Shown here one piece after another: positions 21,857-22,019 of a stretch of 22,019 bases of DNA. The position numbers were made by a program, and so were the translations under genes. The notes under the pieces are model-generated. The model saw only the letters and a list, made by a program, of their open reading frames with translations. It did no database searches and had not been told where the DNA came from. The stretch spans positions 1-22,019 of the forward strand of contig JAGCGE010000326.1 of the NCBI GenBank assembly GCA_017649745.1, in the 5' to 3' direction. Origin of the DNA: Clostridiales bacterium. Its GTDB lineage: Bacteria; Bacillota_A; Clostridia; Saccharofermentanales; Saccharofermentanaceae. Within the stretch, counting starts at the first letter, position 1; each line of letters begins with the position of its first letter.

Positions 21857-22019
21857 AAGATCACCTCCTCTTCGTTTTCTATTGCAAGGTAGTTCATCGC
21901 CTGTCGCTTATACATCTCGCAGTATTTACCTCCGAGAGCGATGAGTTCCTTATGTGTGCCTTCCTCGATAAGACAGCCGCCCTCGAGCATGAGAACACGG
22001 TCACAGTTCTTAACAGAAG
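21853..22019 (-). CDS. ABC exporter half-transporter, C-terminal end
   Basis: Only the last 54 residues are visible; the gene continues past the right edge. The text RVLMLEGGCLIEEGTHKELIALGGKYCEMY is the end of an ABC-exporter ATPase domain, after the H-loop. Its TGA overlaps the ATG of the next ABC gene as ATGA, so the two products are made together and probably form a heterodimer. Whether this subunit has a degenerate catalytic site, as many such partners do, cannot be seen here. Confidence 0.85.
   Translation of the reverse strand, partial: SVKNCDRVLMLEGGCLIEEGTHKELIALGGKYCEMYKRQAMNYLAIENEEEVIL

Noticed and set aside
1..22019. CRISPR array, tRNA or rRNA genes, phage or transposase genes
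   Set aside because: No regularly spaced direct repeats, no tRNA-like cloverleaf ends and no matching protein motifs were seen anywhere in the window.

Overview
The window looks like a chromosomal stretch of an anaerobic Clostridia-type Bacillota, perhaps Lachnospiraceae or a Saccharofermentans-like rumen or gut lineage. Supporting signs are strong GGAGG-type ribosome binding sites, many lipoproteins with short charged signal peptides, a VanW protein, a TIR/membrane/propeller protein of a type familiar from Clostridia, and several c-di-GMP enzymes with LacI-type or PAS sensor domains. The lineage is inferred from protein style, because no rRNA or other marker is present.

Layout. 1-200 (-) is the start of an AmrA-like AMMECR1/extradiol-dioxygenase protein. 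405-2171 (+) is a membrane-anchored VanW protein. It overlaps tail to tail by 28 bp with a TIR + transmembrane + propeller-like protein (2144-4561, -). 4705-9217 (+) is an overlapping two-gene unit: a LacI-type-sensor diguanylate cyclase, then a LacI-type-sensor protein with a degenerate GGDEF and an intact EAL (phosphodiesterase). 9223-9774 (-) is a small lipoprotein. 9775-10176 has no gene but carries a symmetric inverted-repeat element built on CCAACC boxes. 10177-11850 (-) is a lipoprotein with two tandem copies of a domain containing D-x-[NT]-G-D-G loops. 12065-13069 (+) is a membrane-anchored alpha/beta hydrolase. It meets a small lipoprotein (13737-13108, -) across a good bidirectional terminator. 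Upstream of that lipoprotein on the minus strand lies an EAL-PAS-degenerate-GGDEF protein (16200-13768), and upstream of that a small membrane protein (16580-16287).

16674-19419 (+) is a probable two-gene operon: an aminoglycoside-phosphotransferase-fold kinase and a lipoprotein solute-binding protein with no permease genes nearby. 19414-22019 (-) is an operon of two ABC exporter half-transporters (ATGA overlap) followed by a P-loop kinase-like protein. The stops of the solute-binding protein and the kinase overlap. A strong plus-strand hairpin with a T-tract, the likely terminator for the solute-binding-protein transcript, sits inside the kinase coding sequence.

Taken together the window is rich in c-di-GMP turnover (one predicted cyclase, two predicted phosphodiesterases within 12 kb) and envelope proteins (three unknown lipoproteins, VanW, a membrane hydrolase, a solute-binding protein). 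A plausible reading is that ligand-sensing c-di-GMP enzymes control surface functions, but no direct link between these genes is shown by the sequence. No tRNA, rRNA, CRISPR array, transposase or phage gene was seen.
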